From Dreissena polymorpha (taxonomy: Eukaryota; Mollusca; Bivalvia; Myida; Dreissenidae): DNA of 64,000 bases. The translations under genes were made by a program, and so were the position numbers. Positions 24,983 to 35,100 of this stretch are shown here, in pieces. The stretch is taken from positions 17,360,237 to 17,424,236 of the forward strand of contig NC_068366.1 of NCBI RefSeq assembly GCF_020536995.1. Reading direction: 5' to 3'. The notes under the pieces were generated by a model. That model had not been told where the DNA came from. It searched no databases and was given only the letters and a program-made list of their open reading frames with translations. The first letter of the stretch is position 1, and each line of letters opens with the position of its first letter.

Positions 24983-27900
24983 TATAAATATAAATAAATA
25001 TATATATATTTGGTATGATCTTTTGAAAACTCACGTGTATGTATAGGGATATATTTCGACGTATTTGTTAAAGGCAAGTTTATCGGATGCTAAGAATACT
25101 TTCTCTTCGGCAATGTGCTTGTACATTTATTTTTCATAGATTTGTTAATGAACTTTTCAATTCTATTTCAGCCATTCCGATTTTGATAGTTGGAATTTCA
25201 ATGGGCGTCACACAGCTGAAAGGATACGGCAACGAGTCATTGTAAATATTTGTGATTTAAAATTACATTTAAATTAATAGGAAACACAATTCTATTAACT
25301 ATTCGATGCAACTGGAACAATAATATAAACTTCTACATATTAAACTGGAGTAATGTATCAGCCTTGTGATATATTGATACCAGGTTCGATCCCTATTTGG
25401 AAAGCTTTAACAAAAATCACAAGTACCTTGATTTTTGCAGTTTACGAAATCAAACTCAATCAAAATCATGTACACACAAAACACTTTACTTAAAGTATGT
25501 TTTAAGTTTGTTTTTGTTTTACTTCTTGAATTGTACATGGCACTACATACTGTTATGATTTGCTCAACGTGTTGCTATGTACATTTATACCTATACTTGT
25601 ACACTTGTTATACACATGTTTATACTTAACAGTTGTTGGTTGACGGTCGATGGTGGTTTATATTGGGCATTTGCTGGACCTATCATTTTAGTCGTCGTTG
25701 TAAGTTATCGCATATTTTTTGTAAAATATACATTTAATTGTTTAACTGTATATACTTCATATTTTGTAGAATTCGTAGAGACATAATGTTAGTGCCTTTA
25801 AAATCTTAAGAATGTCAAGCATCTTCTAACTGTATTATATGCTACTGTCTTTGTGATCCAATTGCGTTAAAAAAACTAAAAAAGATTGTAAACATTTCTT
25901 GTGTCGTTAACGCGTCTTTGAATACTTTATTCTGCAGTTAATCATGTTTAATTCAGGGTAAATGTTTATTATATGATATTATAATGAAAAGGCTATTACT
26001 TGATTATATATGTTTGTTACAAGTAACTGTTTCACATGTATAGTACAGTTTTATAGACGTTCATTACTTGCGACAAATCTGGATAAAGAAATGCCTATGT
26101 CATCCAAACGATTTGGTATTTCAGGGAAATATTGTCAATCTTGGAATTATCTTGAAGTTTGGGGTCTTTGGCATTTCCGCTATGGCAAAAAAATCAGATC
26201 TGGAAAAAATCAAGTATATATCTTTTTGTTTTCATGTTCAACAACTTTAAATCGTTATTTCAAATGATTTGCATTATAGGTTATTACCAGCATAGGTTTA
26301 TGTTAGCAAAAGGAAATAAGTTATATGTATTATTTAACTGTTCTTTTGTGGCTTCGTGTTAAACTTCGTTTTCTCCCCTCTAAATATTGATTCAAATTTT
26401 CTGCAGGTTGTCGTTTTGTTAATTTCTTTATTTTATTTTATAGAATCCTGTACCGTTTTTCAGTTTTTTGGTTTAGTTTTTCACTATTAAACGTTTGTCG
26501 TACACATGTTACATAGGACGGGCGCAAGGAGTGTCGGCGTGCTAACCCCCATGTTTGGCATCACGTGGCTTATCGGCGTATTTGCCGTCAATGACGCGAC
26601 GTTGGTCTTTCAGTGGCTATTCGTCATACTGAACTCACTCCAGGTAACGAAATGAGTATACAATCATGTATGTTGTATCTATCGTTGTGTAAAAGTAGAT
26701 TAAAATTTAAAACAATATTATGATTAGTTTTACGATGAACACGCATTAAGTGCATCTTACTTTTAATATAAATTATTGTGTGATATTACGTCGATACAAT
26801 TGCAATTGAAGTCTGATATTCCACGTGGAAAATTAATGAAAAAAAACATTTATCACAAATATCACACACACGCAAAAAGCACCTGAAGCAAATGAATAAA
26901 CGTGCTGCCGCTTTGGAAATGTTAAATGTTGGTGTTGGATGTATGTATGTATTAGTCATTGAATTATTTAGACCCAAACAGCTTGATAACATATATGTTT
27001 GCATTATTATTTTACAGGGTCTAATGATATTCATTGTGAAGTGTCCACTGGACAAAAAGGTACGTCTTATAAACATGTATTGCATCAACTTCGACTTAAA
27101 TACTTGTTCACAATTATGAATATAGAAAAACATTTTTATAAAGGCTTTGTAAAGGGTGAAGTGTCAATATAATTTATTATATTTTTCAGGATCATAGTGC
27201 GTTGCAAATTATTTAGGAGTCAAATTGAATCTGTGTTAATAAACCCTGAATATGTGAGATTGTTATTCCAACATCTCATAAAAACGCGTTCAATGGCTTT
27301 AAAATGCCCAATCTGAAATTGTATGGCAAGTATGTTGTAATTTCAAATATTAATTACGAGAATGTAATGTGGTTGAATTGCTAAAATTCTTTTATCGCAA
27401 GGTTCAAGATGCTTTCAAAGAGAAGCGCCGACGATTCTTCTCTGTTGAAAGTAGTGCCTCAGGTGAACACGCTAAACACAAGGTAATAAGGGGAGTAAAT
27501 GTACCTCATGTGAACACACCAAACACAAGGTAATAAGGGGAGTAAATGTACCAGCAGAATCATTATAAGTAAAAGGAGTGAAATTCATAGTAAATGCTTT
27601 ATTCTGTTATAAGGTCATGTGACCAGTTGTCTAAAAATAAGATACATCCTTCAATGCCAGCTGAATATTCAAAGATAAAACCTATATGTTTTCACAGCGT
27701 TAAACATGTTGTTTGTATGAATTAACGTAAGTTGTAACACTGTTTTATTATAATTATTGGCGTCGCACTGAAGTGCGGCGACTCGTATGTAATACGTTTT
27801 TTTCGCTTATGGGAGGAGAAGTTATTTTACGGATCAATGTATATATTTTTGTTGTCAGAATATCTTGCATAGTGGTGATTTTTTGTGTAAACTAGTGTAA

Positions 27901-28757
27901 ATAAGTACTGCATTTGTGCCTATTTCATTTACTACAACATTTATTGCCAATAATGCAAAGCTAATTCTTGAAATTAAAAACTGATCATAGGGACTGGGCA
28001 ATATAAAAGATCACAAGGACTGGGCAAATACGCGAACCGGTGAAACTTTCTGGTTTTGTACAAAAAAAAACATAATCAAAATATATTCATTTTGTGGTTT
28101 TTCTAACAATAGCGCAGACTTTTGCTGTTCGAGTTTTGGTTAACGCGAATTTTCTTCAATTTTACAAGACGACAGCGATTACACGGTTTATTGCTTTATT
28201 GATAACCGTTTCACTTCAGTCATATCAATGAGTACTCAACCCCTATCGTAAATGAGCAACGTAAGAATAAGTTCAGAATCATCTCCCCTTGAAGTTGAGA
28301 AAAATATGAAATAACGCTTACAAGATGAAGCAGATTTTTTAAACCTACACAGTTCTGTTCCATTAATGAAAACTGCACACGGATGCCAGTAAAAAAAGGA
28401 AATTAATTTTAATAAAATGAACTATGAAATATTTTGGGGTTACAACACAAAATCATAGATAATAGTTATTTGGGGGTTATAACGAAACATCATAGATGAT
28501 GGTTATTTGGGTGTTATAACACAAAATCATAGATAATGGTTATACCAGTATCTTTTTCACTTTTGTTTAAAATAATCGGCCGATATATTAATATTTACAG
28601 TAGAAAAAAATCGTTCCATATAACTTCATTGAGTGCCTTTTACACTGAAATTCCCGACGCCCTTTGATGCTTTGCATCAATACTTATATTGTGCCTATTT
28701 TGTTTGGCTTGTTTTCAGACTGCAGATGGATCAAAGCAAACGGAAAGCTCAATGTGA
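9876..28757 (+). CDS. Adhesion-class GPCR with cadherin, HRM and GAIN/GPS domains (27 exons, 1,002 aa)
   Basis: Exons: 9876-9945, 13562-13785, 14074-14269, 14724-14850, 15098-15140, 15736-15976, 16430-16594, 19202-19300, 19934-20025, 20650-20820, 21050-21121, 21417-21528, 21738-21890, 22090-22159, 23005-23125, 23348-23394, 23597-23729, 23974-24077, 24221-24323, 24563-24713, 25172-25241, 25633-25699, 26125-26213, 26517-26643, 27018-27059, 27402-27482, 28719-28757. All use GT-AG, every phase matches, and the total is 3,009 nt. Domains: signal peptide 1-18; cadherin-like repeats about 24-355 with calcium motifs DINDPP (121-126) and DENDNPP (238-244); HRM domain 359-415; GAIN about 420-712 with the GPS motif C-T-C-S-H-L-T, cleavage expected between L698 and T699; seven membrane segments about 719-965; short tail ending TESSM. 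It should be a cell-surface receptor that self-cleaves and signals through a tethered agonist beginning TNFAVLM. The layout recalls flamingo/CELSR receptors but lacks EGF and laminin G modules. A conserved AATAAA at 29992 is a possible poly(A) signal. Confidence 0.88.
10190..10264 (-). repeat. tRNA-like SINE head fragment
   Basis: On the minus strand the sequence has an A-box-like TGGCAAAGTGG, followed about 35 bases later by a B-box-like GATTCGGTCC. That spacing is expected of a polymerase III promoter in a tRNA-derived SINE. The arms do not fold into a clean cloverleaf. It lies in receptor intron 1. Confidence 0.45.
10695..11211. mobile_element. MITE-like element with TTAAAGGG ends carrying a tRNA-like unit
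   Basis: The left end reads TTAAAGGGATCTTTTCACGC. The right end, reverse complemented, reads TTAAAGGGGCCTTTTCACAG, so the termini are imperfect inverted repeats. Inside, 10989-11076 is tRNA-like. The layout (inverted ends around a polymerase III-type promoter) is a composite of MITE and SINE features. It has no coding capacity and lies in receptor intron 1. I recognise close relatives as abundant in bivalves; that is recollection, not a search. Confidence 0.7.
10989..11076 (+). repeat. tRNA-like sequence with A and B boxes
   Basis: The A box TAGCTCAGTAGGCTAGAGCG, with a good D-arm (GCTC...GAGC), and the B box GGTTCGAAACC are both present. The acceptor and T stems pair poorly and the middle is too long for a standard anticodon arm. 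It is therefore a tRNA-derived repeat unit and not a working tRNA gene. Confidence 0.7.
12160..12965. repeat. 0.9 kb duplicated non-coding block, copy 2
   Basis: Lies in receptor intron 1 and aligns in the same orientation to 1295-2175. The shared blocks are listed there. The two copies differ by many substitutions and small indels, so the duplication is old. Confidence 0.7.
13562..16594 (+). CDS. Receptor exons 2-7: cadherin-like ectodomain
   Basis: Exons 2-7 code for residues 24-355. Two cadherin-type linker motifs are clear: VDINDPPVF in exon 3 and IRDENDNPPV in exon 6, with ATDGY before the second and ARDGTY in exon 7 as a third cadherin-like segment. Exon 5 is a 43-nt exon (15098-15140). 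It was found because exon 4 ends in phase 2 while exon 6 starts in phase 0; it supplies exactly the missing frame and the LDSTVTAVIPL strand before ATDG. The region probably mediates adhesion or ligand binding. Several N-x-S/T sites and paired cysteines fit an extracellular location. Confidence 0.82.
16157..16263 (+). pseudogene. Partial duplicate of receptor exon 6
   Basis: Translates as ENAYPEACIPSQTIIYVSRN and onward to LNSVCTG. This parallels ENDNPPVCNPAQTIVYVPRN and LNSFCTD in exon 6 (15736-15976). The frame is open and ends in a good donor (GTAAAA) in the same phase as the parent exon. No acceptor giving the right phase was found, so it is probably a dead exon copy in intron 6. An alternative exon is not excluded. 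Confidence 0.65.
16595..19201 (+). other. Receptor intron 7 with a diverged 245-bp tandem repeat
   Basis: Exon 7 ends in phase 1 and exon 8 resumes with two bases, so no exon is needed here and none was seen. The only structure noticed is a diverged direct repeat: 17354-17522 and 17595-17767, offset about 246 bases, with the shared landmark AATTGGT.GGTAAATGAT. Confidence 0.65.
19202..20025 (+). CDS. Receptor exons 8-9: HRM (hormone receptor) domain
   Basis: Residues 356-419. The cysteine pattern ECP...GTHWF...MSCP...VTRYCDMDGLY...YNCT matches the small disulphide-bonded hormone-receptor motif found next to GAIN in many adhesion receptors. Exon 8 (19202-19300) is present only in this copy. 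The duplicated block begins in the intron between exons 8 and 9, at about 19770. Confidence 0.8.
20650..23729 (+). CDS. Receptor exons 10-17: GAIN domain and GPS autoproteolysis site
   Basis: Residues 420-712. The segment starts with a helical part (KATDILSRLAKVI, EKIRFILQNVG, FFLDVVNTLIG, STWKVLVNQ) and continues through exon 12 (21417-21528, TRIGADSIVSCVDKFVNNMV). Exon 12 was recovered because exons 11 and 13 do not join in frame. The C-terminal beta part includes VCAYLQFNE, W674, C679 and CTCSHLTNF, the GPS. GAIN domains cut themselves at HL|T, here L698|T699. Intron 14 holds a retro-insertion and intron 15 a (TA)n tract. Confidence 0.85.
21318..21385 (-). repeat. Dispersed GGGACGACACTTTA repeat, shortened copy
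   Basis: In receptor intron 11. The fragment AAGTGTCGTCCCAGATTAGA is the minus-strand form of the family. The matching position in copy B (49558-49690) keeps a much longer version, so copy A lost the middle after the block duplication. Confidence 0.65.
22195..22613 (-). mobile_element. 419-bp retro-insertion with 11-bp target-site duplication
   Basis: In receptor intron 14. The sequence CTGCAAATGAT occurs at both edges (22184-22194 and 22614-22624). Copy B has it once, at 50506-50516, with nothing inserted: an empty site. The insert starts with a T-run next to TTATTC on the plus strand, which is a poly(A) tail with an AATAAA signal on the minus strand. That is what a 5'-truncated LINE 3' end or a SINE would leave. 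A related piece lies at 59215-59470. Confidence 0.85.
23230..23321. repeat. (TA)n microsatellite, about 92 bp
   Basis: A pure TA tract in receptor intron 15. The matching intron in copy B (near 51125) has only a few TA units, so the tract expanded in copy A or contracted in copy B. Apparent open frames across it (Tyr-Ile repeats) are artefacts. Confidence 0.95.
23974..26643 (+). CDS. Receptor exons 18-24: membrane segments 1-7
   Basis: Exon 18 holds TM1 (ALGLFSIIGCSISMVG...). Exon 19 holds TM2 (LMNVCFIFFIGYLVF). Exon 20 holds TM3 and the second intracellular loop (VILHYIFLVVFFLMLAEG, ending KRRIVVPF). Exon 21 holds TM4 (IPILIVGISMGV). Exon 22 holds the conserved extracellular loop 2 Cys-Trp (CWLT) and the start of TM5. 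Exon 23 completes TM5 and loop 3 (KKSDLEKIK). Exon 24 holds TM6 (MFGITWLIGVF) and the start of TM7 (FQWLFVILNSLQ), a phrase typical of adhesion receptors. The Cys in TM3 and the loop-2 Cys can form the usual disulphide. Confidence 0.9.
24917..25010. repeat. AT-rich simple repeat (TA/TAAA)
   Basis: Runs of TATA and ATAAATA in receptor intron 20. Low-complexity sequence with no other signal. Confidence 0.85.
27018..28757 (+). CDS. Receptor exons 25-27: end of TM7 and cytoplasmic tail
   Basis: Exon 25 (GLMIFIVKCPLDKK) completes TM7, exon 26 (VQDAFKEKRRRFFSVES...KHK) is a basic tail, and exon 27 ends TADGSKQTESSM. In copy A the exon 26 donor region is tandemly duplicated (47-bp period, 27457-27550), giving a second GTAATA donor at 27530. 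Use of that donor would keep an open frame and shift exon 27 into another open frame ending at 28824. The first donor is chosen because copy B has only that one. Confidence 0.75.
27457..27550 (+). repeat. 47-bp tandem duplication across a splice donor
   Basis: The unit beginning CCTCA.GTGAACAC and containing AAACACAAGGTAATAAGGGG occurs twice, at 27457 and 27504. Copy B has one unit (near 55576). The duplication is recent and specific to copy A. Confidence 0.9.
27740..28660. repeat. Segment found only in copy A, with a 37-bp tandem repeat
   Basis: In the last receptor intron. Copy B goes directly from a GTTAAACATGTTGTTT block to the exon 27 acceptor, so this stretch was inserted in A or deleted in B. 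It opens near an inverted motif (GTCGCACT...GTGCGGCGAC, 27764-27782) and carries three 37-bp units at 28433-28543 (TTTGGG.GTTATAAC...CATAGAT). No coding capacity was seen. Confidence 0.6.
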
Positions 28758-30240
28758 TACATCGTTACAAAAGCGACATCAAGTTGGAAGAATGTTTTTG
28801 TGTATATTATGTAACTTATTTTGATTGCTTAGCATGTATTCTGTAATCATTAGGAATGTAATTCATTTATGATTGTGTTATCTATAACGGGTGCGTAACA
28901 TTTTTTAGTATGTGCGTTAACCTTAAAAGATCCTATTATCTCTGTGTGAGCGTTTGTGATCGCTAAGTGCCCGTTGTTCATCGTCAACAATGGCATACAA
29001 ACACTATTTAGGTAGAATTTATTGTCCTATTTGCAAGAAATTTGTAGCATTCTTCTCACAATCTCTGTTTTGTTTGAACATTGGTCACGTAGGGTCTAAC
29101 CCAGGTCAGTAGATAAAATTCATAAGAACTTGAATGATCGATCTACAGGCATATTTCTTTTTCAAATTTTGATCAAACAGGTAAGAATACAAAATACTAA
29201 GTTTATTCAAGCTTCATTAAACTTGGTAAGAACATTGAAATATGTTGTCCCAGTTTACATCAGCAAAGTCTGAAACTGTGTCTCATGAGATAAATTGTAG
29301 GTCAAATGTTCAAATAAATGACAAAAGCTCGCGAATAGAGGTCACATTTAGTGCACAATGTGCTCTACACTTATAAGAACATGTATCCAATAGTATATTT
29401 GCCGGGTAAGACTGGGGCACTATGCACAAATTTAAAATAAGGCTTGATCACACATGGGGTCATATTTATTTTTGTTTTTTCTCAATCAGATATAAATCTA
29501 GCTTAGAAAACATGTTCTACTGATTCTACACCGAAGAAGAAATGGTTGCGATACATTAACAATTATGAAACTGTGCCATTTCTTTTTTTTGCTATTGTAA
29601 AACCATGTTAACACTATAGACGCCATACTGTTTTTCCCATGAGTTAACTTGCACAGAATATAAAAACAGTGTTATGATCTATGAGTTAAGTTCAAAAGGG
29701 ATCGTCGAGTGTTCCTGAGTTTGCTTTTTACATCCAGTGACCGCTTGAGCATTGACCGGGGGAATATCGAATTTTATATTAAGATACAATACCTGTACAT
29801 CTGCTTGATTGCAAAGAAAACGATGATAACAGATATTACAATTTGTTAAGCTAGTTTATGTATTAGATATGTATGAAGTATTTTTGATACGATATCATTT
29901 TAACATCACAATCATTGTACCGACCTTACACTATTTTAGCAATAATCTGATTATAATAACAATATAGTTCTATGTATCTTGAGCTTTTTTTAATAAAGAC
30001 AAAATGTAGTTGCTCGATTTGTTTCATTTTGTCGTTCCTCAGATTGTTTTGTTGCTCTGGTCTGTATATAACTATAATGAAGCGGAAGTTTCACTTTAGT
30101 GCATTAAGTCAATACTCATGTTCAATTCATGCCAGTACTGTACTACACAAACTTGCGGGAATTGGTTTATTGTATTTAAACTCTTAAGAAAAGTATATAC
30201 CGACTAAACTAAATTGATGCACAAGTAGTTAAAAGATGTT
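28758..30240 (+). other. Receptor 3' flank shared with copy B
   Basis: Aligns to about 55887-57400. A possible poly(A) signal, AATAAA, at 29992-29997 is conserved in copy B at 56612. Around 29250-29420 is a dispersed-repeat-like stretch (AGGTCACATTTAGTGCACA) also kept in copy B near 56030-56180. No gene was seen. Confidence 0.5.
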
Positions 30241-33200
30241 ATTTCAATGCTTATTATACTACTGCATTGTAAAAATGCCGCATTTAAGATATCAAGTGCA
30301 AATATGTGCAAGATACGCATTGAAAATGTCACTAAAACCTTCTAGCTAATAATAGAAGTACACCCACTTGTAACTGATTTAAACATCGCTGAATTGAAAT
30401 TGTAAATAATCAGAACTCGGATTTTGTGCAGCACGATAAAAAGTATTATATTGATGGCCCTACACTGTGTCGGTGTTTAGTTTAAACGAATTTACATGAT
30501 ACAATAAAAAAAATTACGACTGCGTATTAAAAACAAAATGTTTTATTACACATAAACACATAAAAACAATAACCGAAAATAACTTAAGTGTTACTGTGCA
30601 TTCAAAACAAACAAGCTTTAGTAAATAATTGTTAAAATGAAATCAAGTGTTAACTCTTAAGGCACGTCTTCAAACGACACAAATTAAAATACGGATAGTT
30701 AAAAACAGTATTGTGACGATGGGTATTACTACTCATTTTAAAATGTTTGAAAGGTTTATCAATTTTTTGTTAAGCTGCTTTTAGAAAGCTTGAGCTTTGG
30801 TAACCATTCGCCTCCGGACGTTGTCATTCAATATGAAATTAAAACAAAGTTATCACAAAAGTTCCTATTTGGAGGTCAAGGGTCTAATTATGCATTTTTA
30901 AGGTATTTCTAGTCTGTACATTCATCATGCAACTTAATCAAAGCTTACAACCGACATCCTACAAAAAAAGACGATGGGCCTGGCGAGGTCGAACTGAAAG
31001 GTCGATAGTTTAATTTGGCGATAAAACAGCTAGTGGCTAATGCGGACCGTTACTTAGAATATATATATATAAATATACACATATTAGGGATGTCAACCAA
31101 TATCCGAATATCCGAATATTCGGTCCCGCATCGAATATTCGAATACTATTTTCCGAATCAAATATTCGGAAGTAAAAAAATAAAAAAATATCGAGTAATT
31201 TCAAAGACTTTGTTTTCGTGAAATGTGCTTCAAACGTTGTTAAAATAATTGTTCCTCGTGCCATTGTGTTTCTTCCGGTAGGCACGATAATGCGTCGCTA
31301 TGTTGAAGACAGTATACCTGTCATAAATCCCGCTAGTTGCCTACCTTTAAGAAAATTTAGTTGACCAAAGACAGTCACTTTGTGTCAAAATTATGATAGG
31401 TGCAAATCGCGTCGGCAATTAAAACACCGTCCCGCACTTGATCTAATGACTCCATCTAATGACATGTAAAATGATCAAAGACTAAATGAGTTAAGGAAAA
31501 GCCGACTTGGTGTAAAAAACAAATGCGAACTTATGCAAACAATTTTTGTTTGACGTAAATCGTGTTCTCCAATCGAAAATGTTTTTTTGCTCTAATTAAA
31601 TTGATTAAATGCGTATCGTATGGTTAAAACCACGTTGTCCAATCAAAAAAGTTTTTAGAAAATAATTTACTCAACCTCTAATGAGTATTTGCGTATCGTA
31701 TGATCCAAACTTTATTTTATTACTCAATATTCAATCAGGTAATTAACTTTAAGAAAATGTTTTTGGGATTTCGCCCTCATTTAATTGAAAATCTATCGTT
31801 GATGTTTTGTCCGTATATAATAAATTTGTTTTTGTTTCAATGTGTTCGCTATGTAAATAATACGTTTAAGTTCAGCTTAAATTATTTCCAGATCTGTCGG
31901 TCATGTAATTGATTTGTCGTCATAAAAATTGTATGTTTCTCGTTCAATTGTTAATGTATAATATTTAAATTTTAAAATCAGTTTGTGTCATTCATTAGCG
32001 ACGGCAACGCTGTGTCAATATTTAGTCACTTCCGGTAAACGTCCGGTAAAAACGAAAGTAGAATTTATGGAGTATTGGACCTGTAAACAAAGTCTCTATA
32101 AGCCTTGTATTATTTAAACAAAAACGCTGTATTTATTTTATGCCGAAGCTTTCAACCTCACGGTCTTCATCAGAACAACCTCTTCACTAGCTCAATGGTC
32201 AAGTGTGGAGAATGCGTGTCCATGGTAACAACCTCTTCACTAGCTCAGAGGTCAAGGAAAGAATTAGAAGTCAAAGGTCAGGTGTACACTTGAGCTTAAA
32301 TATCAACCATTCTTGTTTGGCAAATAAAGTTCATCTGGACTGTCAATTCATAATCAGGCATTTGAAAATGTTTACCAATTGAATAATTTGTAATTCCGAT
32401 GGGCTAAGGTCCCAATAACTAAAATACTAAAAGCCAAATGTTGAACATGTACATGATGCAGATTGTTTAATAATTACTTGCAGTAATGATAATGCGCCAG
32501 ACCTGTTGCCGACACCTTTAGTTTACTTTGATGCGATGAGAGGTTTGCTTTTATAAGTATAGTTCCTCAAACAGGTCGTTAAAATGACAAAGTTGTTGAG
32601 TAATTTTTGTGTTATTATATTTTATTAAAAAAGCGCACTTTGTGAATTAATACAATTGCAGAAAGGCCAATAACTTAAGCAGCCTTGTATTCGAACACCT
32701 CCGCACGTGCAACACATGTATGAAATCACATCACACATACTGGACGTTTTCTCTGCAATTAAACCTCCATGTTTGGGATAGGTTCCGCATAATTTCACTA
32801 ACATATTCTTCAAACCTCTGTAAACCACGGTGACCTTATATTACCTTATATTACCCTGACCCGAAAATATATAAACGTTCTCGATAAGATGAATTGGTCA
32901 ATCTTCATCATAGCAATGATCTAACATTCACGCTACTTATTTACTAGGAATGGATTCACAGTAAGTGAATGCTCCATTGAGATCAACGGGTAATATTTGT
33001 TACACTGTTAGTAACTGATTGTGTATGGGATATTCACCCTCAGTAATTTCATACCATACCAGAGCGACGCTCAAGGGTGTGTATCCTATCCTGTATATCT
33101 TATTCAGATTTATTACACGTTTTATCGTTGCTGCTAACGCATTGTTTAAATATTTTAATTAATACGAATATTTATTCCCGCAATGATTCAGTGTATACCG

Positions 33201-33260
33201 TGACTCTGTATTTATTACTGTTGTGTCGTGTACATATAATGTGGTATCAATTGTTTACTG
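30241..33260. other. Spacer mostly absent from copy B
   Basis: No gene was recognised. At 31086-31172 there is a cluster of AATATTCG/CGAATATT words after TTAGGGATGTCAACC, which resembles the end of some hAT-type elements; a partner end was not found. At 32175 and 32226 the 21-base phrase starting AACAACCTCTTCACTAGC occurs twice, 51 bases apart. 33105-33250 is again shared with copy B (57465-57610). Confidence 0.45.
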
Positions 33261-33299
33261 TTTGCGATGTCATTTGTTGATATGATTGCATTTTCGAAT

Positions 33300-33478
33300 G
33301 CCGGACAAAACCCCTCCCTGAAAAAAAACCCCTCCCGTCAGTTTTATAGGGGCCGGACGAAAACCCTCCCATGAATAAACGGGGACGGACAAAAACCCTC
33401 CCATGAAAAAAACGGGGGAGGACAAAAACCCTCCCATGAAAAAACGGGACCGGACAAAAACCCTCCCGTGAAATCTGA
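33300..33478 (-). repeat. Degenerate 30-35 bp minisatellite (GGACAAAAACCCTCCCATG)
   Basis: About five units of GGACAAAAACCCTCCCATG followed by an A-run and CGGG. The track of open frames across it is a repeat artefact. A single unit in reverse orientation sits alone at 34301-34320 (CACGGGAGGGTTTTTGTCCG). The array lies inside a 1.6 kb stretch missing from copy B. Confidence 0.85.
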
Positions 33479-34875
33479 GCCATGAATTCAACTATCAACA
33501 ATTATTTATGAATTTTTAATCCGAAATCGGTCATTTCCGAATGTCATTTCCGACATTTGCATTTTGTTGTCGGTTATCCAAGATATTTATTTTTTGTAAT
33601 AGTGACTTCACTTCAGTAGGTCACATTACACTATATATTGACTAATTAAAATATTTCCGAATTGAAATGTTGTTATTTTACACCCATTTGACGTCAATTA
33701 TATATGTTTGAACTAAGATTTGTATTATAACTTAGTATGATAAGAACTACGATATTCATGATTACTTAGTATGAATAACAAGTAGGGTGTTTATATAAAA
33801 TATATAAAATATCAAATTGTGCGCCGGCCAGTGCATTAAGAACATCAAAGTCGTGTTCCTTTTTTAGTCATCATCGCAAAAATAACAGAGGCGGACACAG
33901 GCTTCATAAGACATTCTTTATTTCGTTTTATAACAAGTATTATGAAGTCTAGACTGTATAATGTTACATACATTGACAAATAAGCATAATCAATTGATAA
34001 ACAAATACCAACATTGTAGCCTTTACACAAACAAATTGCTTTTTATATGTTGCAGATTCACAGTATGATATTTTGAACAAATGTCAGCATTGGGTGATTT
34101 TTTCGGATTAATGAATGCAACATCGTGTGAAGCAAATACATTTGTCGGCGTTTAATTGCTTTTAATTGATTCTGTGATTAAACTACTTAAAAACTAAAAG
34201 TAGTTGCAGATTCACAGTTTGCTATTTTGAGTAAATTTTGCGGATTAATGAATGCAACAATGTGTGAAGCAATTACATTTGTCGGTGTTTAATTGCTTTC
34301 ACGGGAGGGTTTTTGTCCGCAGTTGTAGATTCACAGTTTGCTATTTTGATACATATTATTGTATGCCATTAACTAGTTAATTATTATGATTAGCTGATGA
34401 GTTGGTCTAAATAACTGAATCATTGACATATTTGACAATACAGTATGCTTTATATATTGTCTGCAAAAATTTAATTGAAAACGTTACAGTCAAAGCTAAA
34501 TTAAATAAGTAATTAAGACAAATTAGTTACATGCTAACGAATTGTTAGTTGTTAACAGAATTTTACTTTCATTTTCGCAAAGTTTTCAGAAACTTCCCGC
34601 AAAGCACGTTTTTTTGCATGAATGAGCATATGACGCGATTAATCGTTGCACTGTATCGTATTGCATTCAATCTAAATTTAAATTCACTTGTCTATAAATG
34701 GCATCATATTTGTCTTTCGATATATGTTCATGACAATCCAGTATTGAATGGCCCTCTAACATTGTCCCTTATAGGCTTCAGCGGCGCCGCTGAAATTGAA
34801 AAGGAATTTGTTTACGCCGCATTCTGGGAAAACTGGGCTTTATGTATTTGCAAAAAGTGTCATCACAGATAAGTC

Positions 34876-35100
34876 TGTGTAGGTAGCACAAGCTTATCAG
34901 AGACGACACTCTCCAAGCAAACTGGAGCCTTGTTTTAAAAAGACGTCATTTCAACGAACGATACGATTACATCAAAAAGTGCCGTCCCTGATGAGCCTGA
35001 TGAGCCTGATGAGCCTGTGCGGACTGCACAGGATTATCTTGGACGACCCTTAACACACATGCATTAAGCCCAGTTTTACCATAACACGGCTCATTTAAAT
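34876..35100 (+). repeat. Dispersed GCGGACTGCACAGG repeat, long copy
   Basis: Contains AAGCTTATCAGAGACGACACT, then GTGCGGACTGCACAGGATTA, GGACGACCCTTAACAC and the CATTAAGCCCAGTTTTACC block typical of the family. A local TGATGAGCC triplication (34989-35017) precedes the core. Shared with copy B at 57645-57785, where the middle is deleted. Confidence 0.7.

Noticed and set aside
31086-31172. hAT-type transposon end
   Set aside because: The AATATTCG-rich stretch after TTAGGGATGTC resembles some hAT ends, but no matching second terminus or target duplication was found, so no element was called.
33247-33501. Small repetitive proteins with FFHGRVFV-like repeats
   Set aside because: They are translations of a minisatellite in several frames at once, with no start or splice context.
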